A DNA stretch of 64,000 bases. It comes from Paenibacillus sp. MAHUQ-63. Lineage in GTDB: Bacteria > Bacillota > Bacilli > Paenibacillales > NBRC-103111. The stretch is taken from assembly GCF_028765165.1 (NCBI RefSeq), contig NZ_JARADB010000002.1, positions 1,423,146-1,487,145 on the forward strand. The letters run 5' to 3'. The notes under the pieces are model-generated. The model did not search any database, was not told the origin of the DNA, and worked only from the letters and a program-made list of their open reading frames with translations. Made by a program: the position numbers and the translations under genes. Shown piece after piece: positions 1-8,406 of the stretch. The first letter of the stretch is position 1. Every line of letters begins with the position of its first letter.

Positions 1-910
1 ACCGAAGGAAGGCGAAATCCGGGTCAAAGTGAAATGGGTCGGCATTTGCGGAAGCGACGTCGAAGTGTTCCGTGGTGCCCGTGAGCCGGAGTTTATTTCG
101 TACCCGACGAGGCTGGGACATGAAGTGGCGGGGGTGATCGATAAAGTCGGTCCGAATGTCATCGGCGTCAAAGAAGGCGATCATGTTGCCTTGCGTTATG
201 TTTGGGGAGCTTTCGCCGAATATGTTTGCTGTACGCCGTTCTCCCTGAAGGTGCTGCCGAAGAGTCTGCCATTGATCGAGGGCTCCTTAATCGAAGTGCT
301 TCCCGGCATCATTCATGCTGCGGAATTGGGAGACATTTCTCCGAATAAAAATGTATTGATTACCGGGCAAGGTGTAAGCGGTCTGGTGATGACGCAAGTG
401 GTGAGCATGTTCTCTCCGAGAAATCTGGTGGTTACCGATTTATTCGATGAGAAGCTGGCGCTCGCGCGGAAATACGGGGCCACGCACACGTACAAAATGC
501 CGCATGAGCACGCAAATACGATGGATATCGTCGGTGCCGATTTCCCGGATGGATTCGACGTTGTGATTCCTTGCTTACTGGAAGGCGCCGGAATGGTCGA
601 TGCGATTAACGCTGCAGCGCAGAATGGGCGCATTGTCATGTATGGCTGCATCGGCACCTGCCATGAGCCGGTCGATTTCTTCAAAGTCCACAAGAAGCGT
701 TTGGACATTTTCTCAACGGAGCCTAAGCGGGATATCGACAACCGGCGATATTTCGATGAGGGCCTGCGGCTTGTGCTGGACGGCTTGGTCAACACCGAGG
801 AGATGATCACGCACGTCGTCCCGCTTGCCGAGATCGCGAGGGCGTTCCAACTCAGGAACGAGCATAAAGGGGATACGATTCACGTCATGGTTGATTGTGA
901 AGTGAAGTAG
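1..910 (+). CDS. Zinc-type medium-chain alcohol/polyol dehydrogenase (5' truncated)
   Basis: The frame is open from base 2, so the gene begins upstream of the window. The visible part has the catalytic-zinc cysteine in ICGSD, the GHE motif in LGHEVAGVI, a second-shell glutamate in LIEVLP, and a Rossmann GQGVSGL dinucleotide motif. This is the MDR family, which oxidises alcohols or polyols with NAD(P). The four-cysteine structural-zinc lobe normally found after the GD.V motif is absent: the sequence passes directly from GDHVALRYVWG to AFAEYV. That fits the zinc-dependent subgroup that lacks structural zinc. Substrate cannot be read from sequence. A hairpin terminator follows directly. The family call is secure; physiological role is open. 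Confidence 0.85.
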   Translation, partial: PKEGEIRVKVKWVGICGSDVEVFRGAREPEFISYPTRLGHEVAGVIDKVGPNVIGVKEGDHVALRYVWGAFAEYVCCTPFSLKVLPKSLPLIEGSLIEVLPGIIHAAELGDISPNKNVLITGQGVSGLVMTQVVSMFSPRNLVVTDLFDEKLALARKYGATHTYKMPHEHANTMDIVGADFPDGFDVVIPCLLEGAGMVDAINAAAQNGRIVMYGCIGTCHEPVDFFKVHKKRLDIFSTEPKRDIDNRRYFDEGLRLVLDGLVNTEEMITHVVPLAEIARAFQLRNEHKGDTIHVMVDCEVK

Positions 911-911
911 G

Positions 912-941
912 AGAGGGGCTGCCTAGGGGCAGCTCTTTTTT
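912..941 (+). terminator. Intrinsic terminator of the dehydrogenase gene
   Basis: GCTGCC (918-923) pairs with GGCAGC (928-933), extended outward by mostly wobble pairs, followed by a run of six T. It lies directly after the stop codon. Confidence 0.8.
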
Positions 942-991
942 AATTGAAGGGCGCTGACCGGTTATTTGAATAACAGTCAGCGCGTTAGACG

Positions 992-1318
992 TTTAACGGA
1001 CATCACAGCCGTTAATGCGGCGACAAGCAGCCTGTCCGGATTCTAACGGATACCACGGCTGCTATTTGCCGTTTTTTGGCGGAAATGCCCCGATTTTGGG
1101 CAAATAGGTGCGCCTGTGTCCGTTAGAGTCGGCGAGCGGCATGGGACCGCTGAATAGCGTCGCCTGTGTCCGTTAGAATCGCTGAACGGCTGGAGCGCAC
1201 CCCGGTGAGCTGTGCCCATAGGCGGCACGGCAGTTCCGCCCATCGCGCGAGGCGTTCTAACGGAGCACAGCCGTTCCGCCCATCACGAGGCGTTCTAACG
1301 GACACCACGGCTGTATAG
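992..1318. repeat. Cluster of six copies of a TTCTAACGGACACCACGGCTG-like repeat
   Basis: Between the dehydrogenase and the toxin-antitoxin pair lies a 500-base stretch without a convincing gene. It holds six copies of a short element with core TCTAACGGACAC. Forward copies begin near 992, 1041, 1254 and 1291. Inverted copies (CGCCTGTGTCCGTTAGA) lie at 1111 and 1161. The last two forward copies sit in a longer direct repeat, GTTCCGCCCATC followed by GAGGCGTTCTAACGGA, with a period near 38 bases. Copies are imperfect and occur in both orientations, with irregular spacing, unlike a CRISPR array. It resembles a family of dispersed intergenic repeats; the function is unknown. Confidence 0.75.
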
Positions 1319-1405
1319 AGGCTGCTATGCCCGGCAGCATAGGAGAGTCCCCAAGGCCGCCCTCCTAAAATGAAAATTTTGGCATACGACCCCCTGAAAT
1401 CGACA

Positions 1406-1420
1406 CGTTTCGACGAAACG
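1406..1420. promoter_or_regulatory. Perfect 15-bp dyad, probable operator of the toxin-antitoxin operon
   Basis: CGTTTCG-A-CGAAACG is a perfect inverted repeat 31 bases upstream of the antitoxin start. RHH antitoxins usually repress their own operon by binding such a site. The binding is inferred. Confidence 0.5.
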
Positions 1421-1451
1421 ATATAGGAGTTATGCAAAGGAGTGAATCACA

Positions 1452-1748
1452 ATGGAATTAAATTACAAGCGCTTCATACAGAATCAAATCGAAAGAGCAA
1501 AGTCGACCGCTTCCGAATTCATTTCTTCCAGAAGTGAGGAACAAGAGGAAGCCTTCATAGAACTCGAATTGGAAAATTACATGGAACTAAAGACGATCGC
1601 CGATAGGCAGCACACAAGCGTGGACGCAATTGTGAATGGAATCATAGCTCAATATCTGACAAGTGATCCTTACGAACCAACTCCGATTTCGGTAGATCAA
1701 AAGGAAGATAACCCGCTTCTATATTTGGATGGCCTTTGCAAACTATAG
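1452..1748 (+). CDS. Ribbon-helix-helix-like antitoxin
   Basis: This 98-residue acidic protein has a central segment, about residues 35-69 (from FIELELENYMELK to GIIAQYL), that fits a ribbon-helix-helix fold: a beta strand followed by two helices. The C-terminal tail (about residues 70-98) is polar and could wrap the toxin. It is followed after 17 bases by a PIN-domain gene, the usual order of VapB/VapC-type operons. The start is supported by AAAGGAG at 1436. The RHH assignment is by pattern only, and the partner gene is the main support. Confidence 0.6.
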   Translation: MELNYKRFIQNQIERAKSTASEFISSRSEEQEEAFIELELENYMELKTIADRQHTSVDAIVNGIIAQYLTSDPYEPTPISVDQKEDNPLLYLDGLCKL

Positions 1749-1765
1749 GATAAGGAGTGCTGATT

Positions 1766-2227
1766 TTGGATAACCACATGAATATTCAGGATGCAATTTT
1801 TCTGGACCAAACGGCTCTAGCCGCATTAATGAATCCTGATGATCCCCGCTATGCGAAAGCTCGTTCTCTATTCCTTGATTTGCATGATCTGGAACGTAAT
1901 TATGTTACGACTAATTCTATTATTTTCGAGCTGCATGAGTGGCTTCGCAATGAATACAGCTATCAGCAGGCGGAATATTTCTTGAATGCCATCGACAAAG
2001 CCGTGAGTAAGGGCCGATTGACACTCATCTCCAGCGGTCCGGAATTCGAGGGGGAATCGCGCCGGCTGCTGATCGATAGACCCGAGCTCCGGTTCTCGCT
2101 TAGTGAAGCATTCACAGCTGTGACCATGTCCTACTATCAAGTCAAACGCATTTTTACTTTTAACCGCAATTTCTTGATGCTATCCACGTTGGATAAGAAC
2201 ATACGCCTTATTCCTTCCAATCATTGA
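1766..2227 (+). CDS. PIN-domain protein (VapC-like toxin, active site partly degenerate)
   Basis: PIN-domain proteins are Mg-dependent RNases that use three or four acidic residues. Here the first Asp (IFLDQTALAAL, D14) and the Glu (FELHEWL, E55) are present. The third position, normally Asp in a L-S-x-x-D motif, is Glu (SLSEAF, E114). The fourth, normally TFDRHF-like, reads TFNRNF (N133). The TTG at 1766 is chosen as start because AAGGAG at 1752-1757 is 8 bases upstream; a GTG at 1757 overlaps that site, and ATG 1778 is an alternative. About 153 residues, normal for the family. It probably forms a pair with the upstream RHH gene; nuclease activity is uncertain. Confidence 0.7.
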   Translation: MDNHMNIQDAIFLDQTALAALMNPDDPRYAKARSLFLDLHDLERNYVTTNSIIFELHEWLRNEYSYQQAEYFLNAIDKAVSKGRLTLISSGPEFEGESRRLLIDRPELRFSLSEAFTAVTMSYYQVKRIFTFNRNFLMLSTLDKNIRLIPSNH

Positions 2228-2614
2228 CAGGCGAATTTAGTGTGTGTTAGCATGGTTGTAATTGATGAGGACGGAGGGGTTACGTGTGGTAAATTAATTC
2301 TTTGATTTTCTTTGCACAGTATAGGTAATAGCGGGTTAAGGCTATTTGTGTGTATAGGAATCGAAGAATGGTTTGCCTGCACGGTGACCATGTTCAGTGA
2401 ACGGCGACTGGAGGACAGGACATGTTGCTGATCCCCATTTTCGAATGGACTGAACGCAGAGTGAATTGAAGCGAGCTGGAAGATCCAGACGGAGAGAGCC
2501 GGTAACGCTCTCTATCAGGGGATCGATCCGCTGGTTCAATTTATCGCTGATATCGATACTGTAAACACAGGCCAATGACCTGTGTTTTTTATTTTTCTAA
2601 TGGAGGTAATGGGA
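2228..2614 (+). other. 387-base intergenic stretch with a terminator just before the next RBS
   Basis: I found no coding sequence here. At its end, AAACACAGG (2563-2571) and CCTGTGTTT (2579-2587) form a perfect 9-bp stem followed by a T-rich run. The hairpin ends only about 12 bases before the GGAGG of the hydrolase gene. It may simply end upstream transcription, or it could act as an attenuator for the hydrolase gene. No known riboswitch class was recognised. Confidence 0.55.
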
Positions 2615-3460
2615 ATGAACGAAAGGCTGATATACAAAGACGGCATTGAAATATGTAGCGAGCATTTCGGAGATCGCAAGGATCCTGCCATTTTATTAAT
2701 CATGGGAGCTCAGTCTTCGCTGATTTGGTGGGAAGAGGAATTCTGCCAGCGTCTGGCGGACGCGGGGCGTTTCGTCATTCGCTACGATAACCGTGATGTT
2801 GGGCGATCCACGACTTACGAGCCCGGGCAGCCGGACTATACTTTCGAAGATATGGCGGATGATGCGATTCGTGTGCTGGATGCTTATGAAATCGAGCAAG
2901 CACATCTCGTTGGTATGTCATTGGGCGGAATGCTGTCGCAAATGGTAGCCCTTCGGCATCCGGCGAGAGTTCGTACACTTACGTTAATCGCAACATCGAA
3001 TTTTGCTGCAGGGCTTCCGCCGATGGAGGATAAGATTATTGATTTTTTCTCGAATGTGCAAGCCATAGATTGGACGGACGAAGAATCGGTCATTGATTTT
3101 GCGATTGCCAGATCCCGTATTTTAGTTGGTTCCAAGCACCCTTTTGATGAGAAGAAAGTTTATAGACTGGCCCAAGAAGACTTTAGGAGAAGCAGCCGTA
3201 TGGCTAGCATCAATAATCACGGTCTGCTTGCAGGCGGTGAAGCTTATTTGGCTAGGACGGGAGAGATCGAAGCACCTGCTCTGGTTATTCACGGGACCGA
3301 AGATCCTATTATCCCATATGAGCATGGGTTGAATCTGGTTAACGAGATTCCTGGAGCGGTACTACACACATTAGAAGGCGTGGGTCATGAGATGCATGCA
3401 GATGATTGGGAGAGCATCATTGATCATATAGTCAATCATACTTTGACTACCCGCAAATAA
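2615..3460 (+). CDS. Alpha/beta-fold hydrolase
   Basis: A 281-residue cytoplasmic protein with a complete catalytic triad pattern: nucleophile S102 in GMSLGG, acid D230 in HGTEDPIIP, and base H258 in GVGHEMH. An RYDNRDVGRS segment (56-65) precedes the cap region, as in the RdmC/aclacinomycin methylesterase-like group of esterases. Substrate cannot be predicted. The ATG at 2615 is chosen because GGAGG (2602-2606) lies 8 bases upstream; the longer frame from 2582 starts inside the terminator stem. It stands alone. Confidence 0.85.
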   Translation: MNERLIYKDGIEICSEHFGDRKDPAILLIMGAQSSLIWWEEEFCQRLADAGRFVIRYDNRDVGRSTTYEPGQPDYTFEDMADDAIRVLDAYEIEQAHLVGMSLGGMLSQMVALRHPARVRTLTLIATSNFAAGLPPMEDKIIDFFSNVQAIDWTDEESVIDFAIARSRILVGSKHPFDEKKVYRLAQEDFRRSSRMASINNHGLLAGGEAYLARTGEIEAPALVIHGTEDPIIPYEHGLNLVNEIPGAVLHTLEGVGHEMHADDWESIIDHIVNHTLTTRK

Positions 3461-3583
3461 AGATCAATCAAGGGGGCTGATGCGTAAAGCGGAGGCTCCC
3501 TTTGTCACATGCTGGAGAAGTCAAGTCATACTGAACAAACAACCCGGGTATAATAACCACTTAAAAAATGTGGAGGAGTCCGT

Positions 3584-4042
3584 ATGAACAAACTCGTACT
3601 CGTTACCGCTGCAGCCATCTCGTTATGTGCTCTTGTGATCCCATATAGTGTACAAGCAGACGTACCCTTGCCGTGCAGCTCCGTTATGGAGCCTGTCAAT
3701 GGTGCTAATGTTAACGAGAAAGGGGTTTTTCTGGTTAATAAAGTTAAACGGACGCCGAGTTTTCCCCGCACCAGTATCAGCATTCTCGCCAATGATCTCC
3801 CCGTCCCCTCTTCCTTCGGAGAATATGACCGGTATGAAGGATTCGCTTTCATTCCCAATGAGATTAGCTGGCGATTTCCCTTGTATCCGGTGCCTGAATC
3901 GGGCGGAATAACTTGGGCTGGCAGGTTCGAGGAAATCACAGCCGATCTTGCGAATAGTCAAGTGGAGGTCCGACTTTCGGATTCGAAGTCTGGGAAGCTG
4001 GGTCCTGCGGTATTAGAGCGCAGCATGAATGCTTGTAAGTAA
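3584..4042 (+). CDS. Small secreted protein of unknown function
   Basis: A 152-residue protein with a clear Sec signal peptide: a basic N-terminus, a hydrophobic stretch from residue 4 to 20, and likely cleavage after SVQA (25/26). The mature part has only two cysteines, one near each end (in PLPCSS and NACK), which could form a disulfide. No domain was recognised. RBS GGAGGAG precedes the ATG. The gene is monocistronic between a hydrolase and a convergent methyltransferase gene. Confidence 0.7.
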   Translation: MNKLVLVTAAAISLCALVIPYSVQADVPLPCSSVMEPVNGANVNEKGVFLVNKVKRTPSFPRTSISILANDLPVPSSFGEYDRYEGFAFIPNEISWRFPLYPVPESGGITWAGRFEEITADLANSQVEVRLSDSKSGKLGPAVLERSMNACK

Positions 4043-4231
4043 AGCAAGAACTTCTTTCTGTGAGAGAGGCGGGGGAGCGAGCGAAGTGGAGTTCGACGAA
4101 CGCGGTTTTAAAGTGCTAGGTGAGACGAGCAGGATATAGCGCGGCGGGACTAAAACGGTGGGAGGTGCAGCAACACTGTTATAAGCTGTCCGCGGCGGAA
4201 GATCGATCACGATGCGCCGATCGGGTGCCGT
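4043..4231. other. Intergenic stretch with a short coding-like fragment
   Basis: No full gene was recognised. On the plus strand 4029-4139 is open from an ATG and encodes 36 residues ending EVEFDERGFKVLGETSRI. It has no visible RBS and overlaps the preceding gene. It could be a gene remnant or a repeated intergenic element. Confidence 0.3.
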
Positions 4232-5014
4232 TCATGGCTTCCTGAGCAAAGCGCGCCATTCATCGATACGAAGCGACTTCAGTCGATTCTCTTCAACTTG
4301 TACGTCGAAATACTCCTGACAGGTCGGGTCCGCATCCAGTATGAAATGCTCGACATTTCTCGCTTGCGCTTCGCTCGAGGCGGTCCGCATGACCCATGTC
4401 GGGAATATGTACTCCTTGCGATTCATCACGTACTTCTCCACAAGCAGGCCGGCTTGCTCCGCGAGGGACTGCCACTCCGCAACGGATAGGCACCGAACAT
4501 GACTCGTGTCACGCATAGCTTCGAATGTATTCATAAAATGACCGAGCGCAGCATCGGCAGGAGCGACGTTATCGATTAGCACGAATTTGCCGCCCGGTTT
4601 AAGTGCACGAGCCGCTTCTTGGAGAAATAAGTGCGGATGGGGGAAGTGATGAGCGGCGATACGGCAAGTGACGGCATCGAACGAATGATCGAGAAAAGGA
4701 AGCTGTTCCGCATCAGCCACAACGTAGGTTACATTGTCGCACTGCGACTGCTTCAGATGGTTGGCGGCTGCAACCAGCATGGGACGCGTCAGATCCGTGG
4801 CAATGACGTGATGGACATGGCCAGACAGCTGTTTGGCCACGTGACCGCCGCCTGTAGCGATGTCCAGGACATGCCACGTGTTCTCAGGGGCAAGCCAATT
4901 CACGAGCAGCTCGAGATCGTCACCTTTGGCGTGGATATCACTCGTCACATACTTGTCTGCATGTTTGCCGAATTGCTCCTGAACATGCTGTTTAATGGAC
5001 TTCTCGTTGTTCAT
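4232..5014 (-). CDS. SAM-dependent class I methyltransferase
   Basis: A 260-residue protein with the UbiE/YcgJ-type Rossmann methyltransferase core. Motif I is VLDIATGGGHVAKQL (SAM binding), the acidic motif II is in VIATDLT, and VVADAEQLPF with a following FDAVTCRIAAHHF covers motifs III-IV. LKPGGKFVLID is the typical post-IV strand. The start is set at 5014 because GGAGG on the minus strand sits 8 bases upstream. It overlaps the 3' end of the flippase gene by 23 bases, so the two are probably translated together. Substrate is unknown; UbiE-like proteins act on small molecules. Confidence 0.85.
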   Translation of the reverse strand: MNNEKSIKQHVQEQFGKHADKYVTSDIHAKGDDLELLVNWLAPENTWHVLDIATGGGHVAKQLSGHVHHVIATDLTRPMLVAAANHLKQSQCDNVTYVVADAEQLPFLDHSFDAVTCRIAAHHFPHPHLFLQEAARALKPGGKFVLIDNVAPADAALGHFMNTFEAMRDTSHVRCLSVAEWQSLAEQAGLLVEKYVMNRKEYIFPTWVMRTASSEAQARNVEHFILDADPTCQEYFDVQVEENRLKSLRIDEWRALLRKP

Positions 5015-6494
5015 AAGGAACACCTCCGTATCGATTGGCCTTAGTCTTGGCGATCGGGTTTCTCTCTATCTTTATTGTAATGAGGATCAAAGCAAGCAGA
5101 CCTGCGATCACGAAGAGAAGAAACCATCCTTTTGCGAAACGGCCGATTTCCATCATCGCCATCATCGCTATGGTAGGCAGAAGCGGCTCACCATAGGCCT
5201 TCCACCAGTTTAACGCAAATTTCTCATGATAATAAAATCCGATCATCGTCAGAGCCGATACCGCCCAGCCTCCGGTATAAATCCAAACGGCAAGCAAAGG
5301 GCTCTTAGCTGCGACCATAGGGACAAAAATAACGACGAAAATTCCTGCGGCAATCATCACCCAAAATGTCGATTTCGTCTTGCCGATACCTGCCATGATA
5401 CTACCGCCTAATCGTCCGACGGAAGAGAAGAGAACCCCTAAGGCCATTAAGCGGATATACGCAGCGGAATCGCCCGTCGAATATTCCTTGCCGAACAGAA
5501 ATCCATTAATTTGATCAGGGTATAAACAAATGATTCCTGTAAGCGGGTACAGCAAAAGGTTGTTATAGCGGATGCAGCTCGTACCGCGCTGCTTGCTTTC
5601 ATCCACATCCTGAGCGCTCTCTGCGACAAAAGGCAAAGTGACGATCATGAAGGCCCAGGTGATAATGCCGATGAAGCCGGTGATGCGAAACCCGTTCGCC
5701 AAGTAACCAACGGCCAGGACGGAGCTGGAGCCTACCATCATGACGAGAAAAGGCTGCTGGAACGCTTTCGCTATGTTGCCGGCCCAGGATGGAAGCCCAT
5801 AAGCAAGCATGTTTTTGATCTCTTGGATGGGGAGCGGACCGAACCATTGCGGTTTATGCACACGTTCAACTTTGATACAAATAATAAAGGCTGTCAGGAA
5901 TGCTCCTACGCCCATCCATAGCGAGATGTTTTCGAGTAAATTCATATTTCCACGCGGTAAAAGCACACCCAGTACTGTCCCGAGTGTAGACAGAGCGGTC
6001 GTAATGACCATGAAGAACGCCTGCTTGCCGAAATCGCGGTTGCCGGAGAAGGAAGCGACGCCAATGTTAAGAATGGAGTTAAAAATAAACATGATCGAGC
6101 ATAGCATCAAGGCCCCGCGCAGCTCCGGCAATTGATAGTAATTCGCTAATAGCGGAGCAAGGGCGCAAAGCAACACGCCGATGAATAAGCTGAACACGGT
6201 GCTGCCAATTAAGGCAACGCGGAAATTCGTTTGAACCGCTTCCAAAGGTTTGCGCGAGAACGTATACACTAAGGAAGAGTTGAATCCGAAATTGAGAAAA
6301 AGCGAGATCATGCCGAATATTTGCAGCAGCAGATTGACTTCGCCGAACTTATCGGGATTGCCAAGCTGCCTGGCGAGCACGATGCTGCCTATGGTTTGCA
6401 GCATTTGGTTGATAAAGAGTCCGAGACCGATGATGGATACATTGCGAAGCAAAAAAAGCTGTGTTTCCGTTAGTTTGAATCGGCGGGTTTGCAT
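4992..6494 (-). CDS. Polysaccharide flippase (Wzx/MATE-like, MOP superfamily)
   Basis: A 500-residue integral membrane protein with 12-14 hydrophobic segments and the N-terminal pattern typical of polysaccharide exporters: a first helix (VSIIGLGLFINQMLQTIGSI) followed by VLARQLGNPDKFGEVN. MOP-superfamily flippases move lipid-linked oligosaccharides across the membrane. The ATG at 6494 is chosen for its AAAGGGG RBS; a longer frame reaches 6641 without a matching RBS. No glycosyltransferase genes are nearby, so the cargo is unclear. The downstream methyltransferase gene overlaps it. Confidence 0.8.
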   Translation of the reverse strand: MQTRRFKLTETQLFLLRNVSIIGLGLFINQMLQTIGSIVLARQLGNPDKFGEVNLLLQIFGMISLFLNFGFNSSLVYTFSRKPLEAVQTNFRVALIGSTVFSLFIGVLLCALAPLLANYYQLPELRGALMLCSIMFIFNSILNIGVASFSGNRDFGKQAFFMVITTALSTLGTVLGVLLPRGNMNLLENISLWMGVGAFLTAFIICIKVERVHKPQWFGPLPIQEIKNMLAYGLPSWAGNIAKAFQQPFLVMMVGSSSVLAVGYLANGFRITGFIGIITWAFMIVTLPFVAESAQDVDESKQRGTSCIRYNNLLLYPLTGIICLYPDQINGFLFGKEYSTGDSAAYIRLMALGVLFSSVGRLGGSIMAGIGKTKSTFWVMIAAGIFVVIFVPMVAAKSPLLAVWIYTGGWAVSALTMIGFYYHEKFALNWWKAYGEPLLPTIAMMAMMEIGRFAKGWFLLFVIAGLLALILITIKIERNPIAKTKANRYGGVPYEQREVH

Positions 6495-6675
6495 GGGGAT
6501 TACCCCTTTTCCATGGATTGGGTCACAAGCTGACATCCAAAGCGTATCAGACGCTAGATGGAATGACAAACCACAAAAATAAAGAAATACGGAGCAAAAG
6601 AAAGATATTCCTTGCATAGGGCTGATTGATAAAACCTGCAAGAGAATTATGGGTATTGCACGATCGGTAACCGCC

Positions 6676-7545
6676 TTATCGAAAATGAGTGCGCATTTCC
6701 GCCAAAAAGGCTGAAAACGCAGGTGTCATCAAAGCATCCTGGCGCCGGATGAATACCGTTGGGACAATGGCGTACTTGTCTTGAACATCGTGCAGACGAA
6801 TTCGGCCTTGCTGCGCCGCTTCTGCAACAAAGGAACGCGGCATCAGCGCGATGCCTAGCCCGGCTCCGACACAGCCGATGATCGTTTCGATGGATCCGAA
6901 ATCCATGACCTTATCGGGGATGATCCCTTCTTCATCGAGCAAACGAATCAGTTTTGCACGGTAGGAACAACCGTTCGGGAAAGCAAGCAGCGTGCGTAAT
7001 TCTACATCCTTAATGGAAGAGACAGGCGGGTGAGAGGTTGCTGTGAGGAGCACGAGTTCCTCGTCGATCACGGATTCTTGAACTAGTTCCGGATGCTCGA
7101 CGGGACCGGCTACGAACGCACCGTTCAATTCATAGTGCAGCACGGCATGGATATGTTTCTCTGTCGGCCCGGTCGTTAATGTGAAATCGACATCCGGATA
7201 ATCTCTATGATATTTGGTCAAAAGTATAGGTAAACGAACGGCCGCTGTCGTCTCCATCGATCCAATACGAAGCGGGCCGGTTGGAGCAGCGGAATCGCCG
7301 ACAGCCATTCTGGCTTCCTGGACGATATGCAATATTTTTTCGGCGTAATCGACGAGTATTTGGCCTGTTGGCGTGAGTGTGATGCCTCGACGATGCCGAT
7401 AGAAGAGTGTCGTCTCTAAATCCGCTTCCAGCTGCTGTATTTTATGAGTGATGTTGGATTGGGCAAAATTTAGTTTGGATGCAGCTTTGGAGATGCTCCC
7501 TTCCTGAGCGGTTGTGTAGAATACCTTGAGCAACTGAAAATCCAT
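6676..7545 (-). CDS. LysR-family transcriptional regulator
   Basis: A 289-residue protein with the N-terminal winged HTH (SISKAASKLNFAQSNITHKI, about residues 17-36) and a periplasmic-binding-like effector domain from about residue 88 (PLRIGSMETTAAVRLP). The start at 7545 has GGAGG five bases upstream. It is divergent from the TetR gene, and a perfect 17-bp dyad lies in the shared intergenic region. The likely target is its own promoter and possibly the flippase gene downstream on the same strand; neither can be proven from sequence. Confidence 0.9.
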   Translation of the reverse strand: MDFQLLKVFYTTAQEGSISKAASKLNFAQSNITHKIQQLEADLETTLFYRHRRGITLTPTGQILVDYAEKILHIVQEARMAVGDSAAPTGPLRIGSMETTAAVRLPILLTKYHRDYPDVDFTLTTGPTEKHIHAVLHYELNGAFVAGPVEHPELVQESVIDEELVLLTATSHPPVSSIKDVELRTLLAFPNGCSYRAKLIRLLDEEGIIPDKVMDFGSIETIIGCVGAGLGIALMPRSFVAEAAQQGRIRLHDVQDKYAIVPTVFIRRQDALMTPAFSAFLAEMRTHFR

Positions 7546-7603
7546 CTTGACCTCCATAGATACTAAGAAATCATATTCTTGTTAGGATTAGATATCGATG
7601 ATT

Positions 7604-7620
7604 GAGATATGCCATATCTC
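7604..7620. promoter_or_regulatory. Perfect 17-bp inverted repeat GAGATATG-C-CATATCTC
   Basis: The dyad lies 59 bases upstream of the lysR-type start and is the strongest candidate for its binding site. It differs from the CTAC/GTAG dyads of the TetR block, so a different protein should bind it. Confidence 0.5.
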
Positions 7621-7729
7621 TAATCTGTATTATACATGATTACAGTATTCGTAGTATGATGATTTTGCAAAGCCGAACCGCGAGGGCTTGCCTGGCACGA
7701 AGCGCCAGATGGAAGCGAATCAGGCAGGG

Positions 7730-7758
7730 TTGACTTGCTATCTACTAAAAGGTAGAAT
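7730..7758 (+). promoter_or_regulatory. Sigma-A promoter of the tetR-type gene with embedded operator O1
   Basis: TTGACT (7730-7735), a 17-base spacer and TAGAAT (7753-7758) form a near-consensus sigma-A promoter. The spacer and -10 box contain the dyad TCTAC-N6-GTAGA (7741-7756). Bound repressor would cover the -10 box, so the gene is probably autoregulated. The start codon lies only six bases after the -10 box. Confidence 0.75.
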
Positions 7759-7764
7759 GACGCC

Positions 7765-8334
7765 ATGACAAAAACTAAACATACTTCCGAGCTTATTTTA
7801 GATACGGCTCAAGCGTTCGTTCAGGAATTCGGATTTAACGGTTTCAGCTATGCTCATATTGCAGCCAAAGTCGGGATACGCACAGCAAGTATCCATTATT
7901 ATTTCCCGAATAAGGATGATTTGGGGGAAGCTCTGATTGCTCGTTATCTCAAGAGCTTCATCGCTGCAAGTGCGCAAATCGATGCCGAGACGCAGAACCA
8001 TCTGGAGAGATTACAGAAGTTCACTCTACTCTACAAAGATCCTGTGGAGGTCAATTGCACTTGTCTCAGCGTCATGCTTTCAACCGATTTGGCTACTTTA
8101 TCGGAGAAAGTCAGAGAGGCATTAGCCCAATTCTTCGCCACGAGCTTAGCTTGGCTAGAACAAGTCTTCGAGAATGGGCGACGGGAAGGGCATCTGCATT
8201 ATGAAGGCCATGCGGAGGTACAAGCCCATCAATTTCTTGCGGCGCTTCAAGGCGCTCAATTGCTTGCAAGAAGTTTTCGGGACCCGAACCGGTTTGACAT
8301 GATCGCGAAAGGATTATTATCCGCTTTGACCTAA
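7765..8334 (+). CDS. TetR/AcrR-family transcriptional regulator
   Basis: A 189-residue protein with an N-terminal HTH of TetR type (GFSYAHIAAKVGIRTASIHY, about residues 26-45, then YFPNKDDL) and a helical ligand domain. The ligand half contains closely spaced cysteines (NCTCLS), which could sense electrophiles or redox state. The expected transcript start nearly coincides with the ATG and no proper RBS is placed, so the mRNA is probably leaderless. Its operator occurs again before the next two transcription units, suggesting it represses the NIPSNAP/oxidoreductase genes downstream. Confidence 0.9.
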   Translation: MTKTKHTSELILDTAQAFVQEFGFNGFSYAHIAAKVGIRTASIHYYFPNKDDLGEALIARYLKSFIAASAQIDAETQNHLERLQKFTLLYKDPVEVNCTCLSVMLSTDLATLSEKVREALAQFFATSLAWLEQVFENGRREGHLHYEGHAEVQAHQFLAALQGAQLLARSFRDPNRFDMIAKGLLSALT

Positions 8335-8357
8335 TGGAAGGCGGATATTTTTTGGAT

Positions 8358-8379
8358 TATAATCTACCTTTTAGTAGAT
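8358..8379 (+). promoter_or_regulatory. TATAAT box and operator O2 before the first NIPSNAP gene
   Basis: TATAAT (8358-8363) overlaps the dyad ATCTAC-N6-GTAGAT (8362-8379), which matches O1 and O3. No good -35 at normal spacing was seen. Placement over the start region fits repression. Confidence 0.65.
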
Positions 8380-8406
8380 AGAAAATGAAAGGAGGTGATA
8401 GTACCG

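Noticed and set aside
992-1318. Possible CRISPR array
   Set aside because: Copies are imperfect, lie in both orientations with irregular spacing, and no cas genes are near.
4013-4210. 65-residue minus-strand open frame after the secreted protein gene
   Set aside because: No RBS, low-complexity Pro/Ser-rich translation, and it overlaps the preceding gene.
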